Of a stretch of 34,211 bases of DNA, positions 30,821-34,211 are shown piece by piece. Each line of letters opens with the position of its first letter. Positions within the stretch are counted from its first letter, which is position 1. Source of the DNA: Flavobacteriaceae bacterium (lineage in GTDB: Bacteria; Bacteroidota; Bacteroidia; Flavobacteriales; Flavobacteriaceae); contig CANBWX010000025.1 of assembly GCA_947373225.1 (NCBI GenBank), forward strand, positions 1 through 34,211, in the 5' to 3' direction. The translations under genes and the position numbers were made by a program. Below the pieces are notes generated by a model. It was not told the DNA's origin and did no database searches. It saw nothing but the letters and a program-made list of their open reading frames with translations.

Positions 30821-31867
30821 ATGGAAAAAAAATCACCAGAGAATAAATTGATTTGGACTAATAACCTCCGAGTTTTAGCTACAATTAGTGTGATTTTATT
30901 ACATGTTTCTGGACAAATTTTAATTCAATACGGCAAAGTTTCTGACTTTGTTTGGTGGACAGGAAACCTATTTGATAGTTTCGTACGATTTTGCGTTCCT
31001 GTTTTTGTAATGTTAACAGGAGCATTATTATTGCCTAAAGCCTATGAAATAGGGGAGTTTCTGAAAAAAAGATTCCTAAGAATTATACTTCCTTTTTTAT
31101 TTTGGAGCGTTGTTTATATAGTATTTACCTATTATGTAAAGCTTACGCCAAATCATGAAATGTCAAGGCTAGAAATTATAACATGGTCATTAGATTTGTT
31201 ACGGTCAGGAACTTCGCCACACTTATGGTACATTTATATGATTATAGGAATCTATCTAATTACACCAATAATCAGTAAATGGGCGCAAAACTGTAAGGAG
31301 AACGAAATTATATATTTTTTGATTATTTGGTTGGCGGCTTTGATTTTGAATCAGCCAATTCTTGAAAGATACATTACAGATATAGATGTTTCTTATTTCT
31401 CCGATTTTATTGGATATTTAGTTTTGGGTTACTATTTATCGGTTAAAACATTTAAATACAATAAAATAACGATCAATATAATTGCAATTTTATTAATCCT
31501 TATTGGAGTTATTATTACAATCGCAGGAACTTATTATTTAACAAATCGAGACGGAAAATTTAATCAATATTTTTATGGTTATATGACCCTGAATACTCTA
31601 ATGGTTTCGGCGGGAATTTTTGTGGTTTTTAAAAATTTGAATAGTAACAAATCATCTAAAATCATTGATTTTATTAGCAAATACAGCTACGGAATTTATT
31701 TAGTTCACGTTTTGGTTTTATTTTATTTATCAAAAATCGGAATGGATTTTAGTTTTATGAACCCAATTTTTTCAATTCCTTTAGTGACTTTATTATGTTT
31801 AGCGCTTTCTACTTTGATTATTTATGCTGTAAATAAATTGCCTTACGGCAAGTATATATCTGGATGA
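30821..31867 (+). CDS. Acyltransferase-3 family membrane protein
   Basis: A 348-residue integral membrane protein of the acyltransferase-3 type (PF01757), which O-acetylates or acylates surface polysaccharides and other envelope molecules. WTNNLRVLATISVILLHVSG near the N-terminus carries the family's conserved Arg17 and His28, FVRFCVPVFVMLTGALL follows, and about ten membrane helices are visible, with the late block YGIYLVHVL. The acceptor is unknown; no polysaccharide gene cluster surrounds it. Its TGA overlaps the ATG of the glycosylase gene (ATGA), so the two are translationally coupled although functionally unrelated. Confidence 0.93.
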   Translation: MEKKSPENKLIWTNNLRVLATISVILLHVSGQILIQYGKVSDFVWWTGNLFDSFVRFCVPVFVMLTGALLLPKAYEIGEFLKKRFLRIILPFLFWSVVYIVFTYYVKLTPNHEMSRLEIITWSLDLLRSGTSPHLWYIYMIIGIYLITPIISKWAQNCKENEIIYFLIIWLAALILNQPILERYITDIDVSYFSDFIGYLVLGYYLSVKTFKYNKITINIIAILLILIGVIITIAGTYYLTNRDGKFNQYFYGYMTLNTLMVSAGIFVVFKNLNSNKSSKIIDFISKYSYGIYLVHVLVLFYLSKIGMDFSFMNPIFSIPLVTLLCLALSTLIIYAVNKLPYGKYISG

Positions 31868-32466
31868 AGCAAGCTATTGAATATCTTATTGAAAAGGAAC
31901 CTATTTTTAAAATTATCATCGAAAAATATGGCTTGCCTATAATTCCCCAACGGCCACATGGTTTTGAGACTTTAGTGCAGTTGATTCTGGAACAGCAAGT
32001 TTCAATAGATTCGGCGAAAGCCACTTTTTTAAAATTAAAAGCCAAAGTAAATAACTTCAAACCTCAATTGCTTCTTTTATTGGCAGATGAAGAATATAGA
32101 AATCTTGGCGTAAGCCGACAAAAAACGTCCTATATAAAAGCATTATCGCATTCGATTATTAATAAAGAAATTGATTTAGAAAGCCTTTCGACTAAATCTT
32201 CGCAGCAGGTTCGCGACGAATTAATTAAAATCAAAGGAATTGGCAACTGGACAATCGATGTTTATTTGATGTTTTCGCTTCAATTTCCTGATATAATTCC
32301 GCTTGGTGATATAGCAGTTGTAAATACTATTAAGGAGTTGCTAGACATTCACGACAAGCAAGAAATAGAAATTTATGCCACAAAATGGAGTCCGTATCGA
32401 TCGGTCGCAACATTTTTATTATGGCATCATTATTTGAATATAAGAAATAGAAAAGTAGAATATTAA
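31864..32466 (+). CDS. AlkA-type DNA-3-methyladenine glycosylase
   Basis: A base-excision repair enzyme of the helix-hairpin-helix superfamily that removes alkylated bases. The 200-residue protein has the HhH motif IKGIGNWTIDVYLMF (about 123-137) and the catalytic Asp149 in PLGDIAV, with the LVQLILEQQVS helix near 38-47. It is much shorter than E. coli AlkA (282) because the N-terminal TBP-like domain is missing, as in many compact bacterial relatives. The start ATG overlaps the acyltransferase stop by four bases. Substrate range cannot be read from sequence. Confidence 0.92.
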   Translation: MKQAIEYLIEKEPIFKIIIEKYGLPIIPQRPHGFETLVQLILEQQVSIDSAKATFLKLKAKVNNFKPQLLLLLADEEYRNLGVSRQKTSYIKALSHSIINKEIDLESLSTKSSQQVRDELIKIKGIGNWTIDVYLMFSLQFPDIIPLGDIAVVNTIKELLDIHDKQEIEIYATKWSPYRSVATFLLWHHYLNIRNRKVEY

Positions 32467-32516
32467 TTAGCATGATAATAAATTGAATATAATGCAGAGA
32501 TAATGTAGATTTCGTA

Positions 32517-32545
32517 TTGTAATATCGGATTCTTGCTTATTTTTG
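32517..32545 (+). promoter_or_regulatory. ppa: ppa promoter (TTG-N18-TATTTTTG)
   Basis: TTG at 32517-32519 and TATTTTTG at 32538-32545 with an 18-base spacer, a near-ideal Bacteroidota promoter. The leader to the ATG at 32578 would be about 26 A-rich bases. Confidence 0.75.
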
Positions 32546-32577
32546 CAGTATTAAACCAAAGAAAACAAAATTAAATA

Positions 32578-33108
32578 ATGGCTTCAACAAAACTAAATTC
32601 TTTCGATGTATTAATCGAAATTCCAAGAGGAAGTAGAAATAAATATGAATATGATTTTGAAATAAAAAGAATGCGCTTCGATAGAATGCTGTTCTCTTCG
32701 ATGATGTATCCTGCTGATTATGGGTTTATTCCAGAAACTTTAGCATTAGACGGCGATCCGCTAGATGTTTTGGTTTTGATAAACGAACCAACTTTTCCTG
32801 GATGTGTAATGGAAGTAAAGCCTATTGGAGTTTTTCACATGGCGGATGATAAAGGGCCAGATGAAAAAATAATTTGTGTACCCGTTTCTGATCCAATTTG
32901 GAATTCATTGAATAATCTTTCCGATATAAATCCGCATTTATTAAAAGAAATTGAACATTTCTTCCTAGTTTACAAAGATCTTGAGAACAAAAGTGTAGAT
33001 GTAGGTGGTTGGGGAGACTTAGATAATGCATTAGAAATTATCGCCGAATGTACTGAGCGTTTTAATCAAATTGAGAATAAACCAGAAGGTTTATTCAGTA
33101 TTAAGTAA
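32578..33108 (+). CDS. ppa: Inorganic pyrophosphatase, family I (soluble)
   Basis: Hydrolyses pyrophosphate released by biosynthesis of nucleic acids, proteins and lipids, in the cytoplasm. The 176 residues match the family: IEIPRGSRNKYEYD at the N-terminus, YPADYGFIPET, and the metal-binding LDGDPLDVLV with Asp58, Asp60 and Asp63. ATG at 32578. It has its own strong promoter and terminator and is followed after 106 bases by the membrane pyrophosphatase gene, placing two enzymes for the same substrate side by side. Confidence 0.98.
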   Translation: MASTKLNSFDVLIEIPRGSRNKYEYDFEIKRMRFDRMLFSSMMYPADYGFIPETLALDGDPLDVLVLINEPTFPGCVMEVKPIGVFHMADDKGPDEKIICVPVSDPIWNSLNNLSDINPHLLKEIEHFFLVYKDLENKSVDVGGWGDLDNALEIIAECTERFNQIENKPEGLFSIK

Positions 33109-33129
33109 AAATTTTAGTAAATAATTGAG

Positions 33130-33162
33130 AAAGCAATATTCAGAAATGGACATTGCTTTTTT
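33130..33162 (+). terminator. Intrinsic terminator after ppa
   Basis: AAAGCAAT (33130-33137) pairs with ATTGCTTT (33152-33159), with partial further pairing inside the 14-base loop, and a T run to 33162. It separates ppa from hppA. Confidence 0.7.
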
Positions 33163-33214
33163 ATTTGTTGCTATTTAGTTATATTTACAATTATTTAATC
33201 AAACCAAATTTATT

Positions 33215-34211
33215 ATGAATGAAATTATGATTTATCTGCCTTTAGTAATGGCAGCAATTGGGTTAGCTTTTATGTTGTACAAAAAGGCTTGGGTTCTAAA
33301 ACAAGACGCTGGAGATGGTAAAATGAAAGAGATTTCAGAGCACATCTACGAAGGAGCGTTAGCCTTTCTTAAAGCAGAATATAGGCTATTAGCCGTGTTT
33401 GTGGTTTTGGCAAGTATTGTTTTAGCAGGAATGTCTTTTGCGTTTCAAACTACAAATATTTTAATAGTTGTTGCTTTCATTTTTGGGGCTTTTTTCTCCG
33501 CTTTTGCAGGAAATATGGGAATGAAAATCGCTACTAAAACTAATGTTAGAACAACACAAGCTGCTCGTACCAGTTTGCCACAAGCTTTAAAAGTTTCTTT
33601 TAGTGGTGGAACAGTAATGGGATTAGGAGTTGCAGGTCTTGCGGTTCTTGGATTAACTGGTTTCTTTATTTTCTTTTTTAACTATTTTATGGGCGGAGTT
33701 TGGACTTCATCCGAAGATATGACTAAAGTGCTTGAAACATTGGCTGGTTTCTCTCTTGGAGCTGAATCTATTGCTTTGTTTGCTAGAGTAGGTGGTGGAA
33801 TTTATACAAAAGCTGCCGATGTAGGAGCAGATTTAGTGGGTAAAGTTGAAGCTGGAATTCCAGAAGATGACCCTAGAAATCCTGCTACAATTGCAGATAA
33901 TGTTGGAGATAACGTGGGTGACGTTGCCGGAATGGGTGCCGATTTATTTGGTTCTTACGTAGCAACTGTTCTTGCAGCAATGGTTCTTGGTAATTATGTT
34001 ATCAAGGATATGGGTGGAAAAATCGAAGACGCTTTCGGAGGTATAGGACCAATCTTATTGCCAATGGCAATTGCTGGTTTCGGAATTTTATTCTCTATCA
34101 TCGGAACAATGGTTGTGAAAATATCGGATGATAATGCCAAAGAGCCACAAGTTCAAAAAGCATTAAATATTGGAAACTGGATTTCTATTGGATTAACGGC
34201 AATTGCTTGTT
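33215..34211 (+). CDS. hppA: Membrane-bound ion-pumping pyrophosphatase, N-terminal part
   Basis: Polytopic enzyme that couples pyrophosphate hydrolysis to H+ or Na+ export. The frame is open from ATG 33215 to the window edge (332 codons; the family runs about 700-800 residues), so it is partial only because of the cut. Early helices and basic loops are followed by the substrate-binding hallmark around residues 202-245: DVGADLVGK, EDDPRNPATIADNVGDNVGD and MGADLFGSY. The residue that separates K+-dependent from K+-independent types lies beyond the window, so the transported ion and K+ dependence cannot be decided. It follows ppa and its terminator; no clear consensus promoter is seen, TATATTTA near 33181 being a one-mismatch candidate. 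Confidence 0.95.
   Translation, partial: MNEIMIYLPLVMAAIGLAFMLYKKAWVLKQDAGDGKMKEISEHIYEGALAFLKAEYRLLAVFVVLASIVLAGMSFAFQTTNILIVVAFIFGAFFSAFAGNMGMKIATKTNVRTTQAARTSLPQALKVSFSGGTVMGLGVAGLAVLGLTGFFIFFFNYFMGGVWTSSEDMTKVLETLAGFSLGAESIALFARVGGGIYTKAADVGADLVGKVEAGIPEDDPRNPATIADNVGDNVGDVAGMGADLFGSYVATVLAAMVLGNYVIKDMGGKIEDAFGGIGPILLPMAIAGFGILFSIIGTMVVKISDDNAKEPQVQKALNIGNWISIGLTAIAC

Noticed and set aside
31864-32466. alkA as a truncated pseudogene because of its 200-residue length
   Set aside because: The HhH motif and catalytic Asp are intact, and compact AlkA-type proteins without the N-terminal domain are common.

Overview
This 34.2 kb window is AT-rich core chromosome from a member of the Flavobacteriaceae, most likely Flavobacterium. 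The main reasons are the gene content (a PorT/SprT-type gliding and type IX secretion protein, a lipoprotein TamA homologue (TamL), DUF5686 and 2TM-domain proteins), the uncoupled E1-beta gene, and the repeated occurrence of the Bacteroidota -7 promoter element TAnnTTTG just upstream of genes. I see no tRNA, rRNA, CRISPR array, prophage, insertion sequence or defence island.

Layout. 80-2468 (minus): surE, a small membrane protein and lpxB. 2664-5846 (plus): the tail-specific protease prc and a lipoprotein DNA/RNA nuclease. 5847-13025 (minus): a cell-shape cluster in transcription order purH, mreB, mreC, mreD, mrdA (PBP2), rodA. 13191-14821 (plus): a MacB/FtsX-type permease and a 76-residue membrane protein. 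14941-19563 (minus): tamL, fbaA, accD. 19600-20331 (plus): a SpoU/TrmH methyltransferase. 20336-22676 (minus): a 2TM protein, folA, menG/ubiE and porT. 22914-23210 (plus): a stand-alone CBM48 protein. 23412-26941 (minus): etfB, etfA, a bifunctional nuclease and thyA. 27203-32466 (plus): pdhB, a DUF5686 surface protein, an acyltransferase and an AlkA-like glycosylase. 32578-34211 (plus): soluble pyrophosphatase, then the start of a membrane-bound pyrophosphatase cut by the window edge.

Together the genes cover wall elongation (MreBCD-PBP2-RodA), outer-membrane biogenesis (LpxB, TamL, PorT), folate/thymidylate metabolism (FolA, ThyA), central carbon and lipid metabolism (FbaA, AccD, PdhB, EtfAB) and pyrophosphate handling (Ppa, HppA). 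Several starts were moved inward from the longest open frame because a promoter, signal peptide or family N-terminus decides them: surE, purH, the permease, tamL, the 2TM gene, the CBM48 gene, the bifunctional nuclease, pdhB and the DUF5686 gene.

The coding content is ordinary. What deserves a second look is between the genes. Five spacers, all between genes on the same strand, carry sequence-unrelated modules with a common design: short tandem direct repeats, in four of the five followed by an inverted copy that can fold back. Other points are interlocked divergent promoters at purH/permease, a promoter whose transcript would begin with a perfect terminator hairpin (28237-28290), a 26-base palindrome over the etfB -33 region, a structured element at 27040-27116, a TTG-started tamL whose 5' end overlaps trmH, and an AccD that lacks all four zinc-ribbon cysteines.
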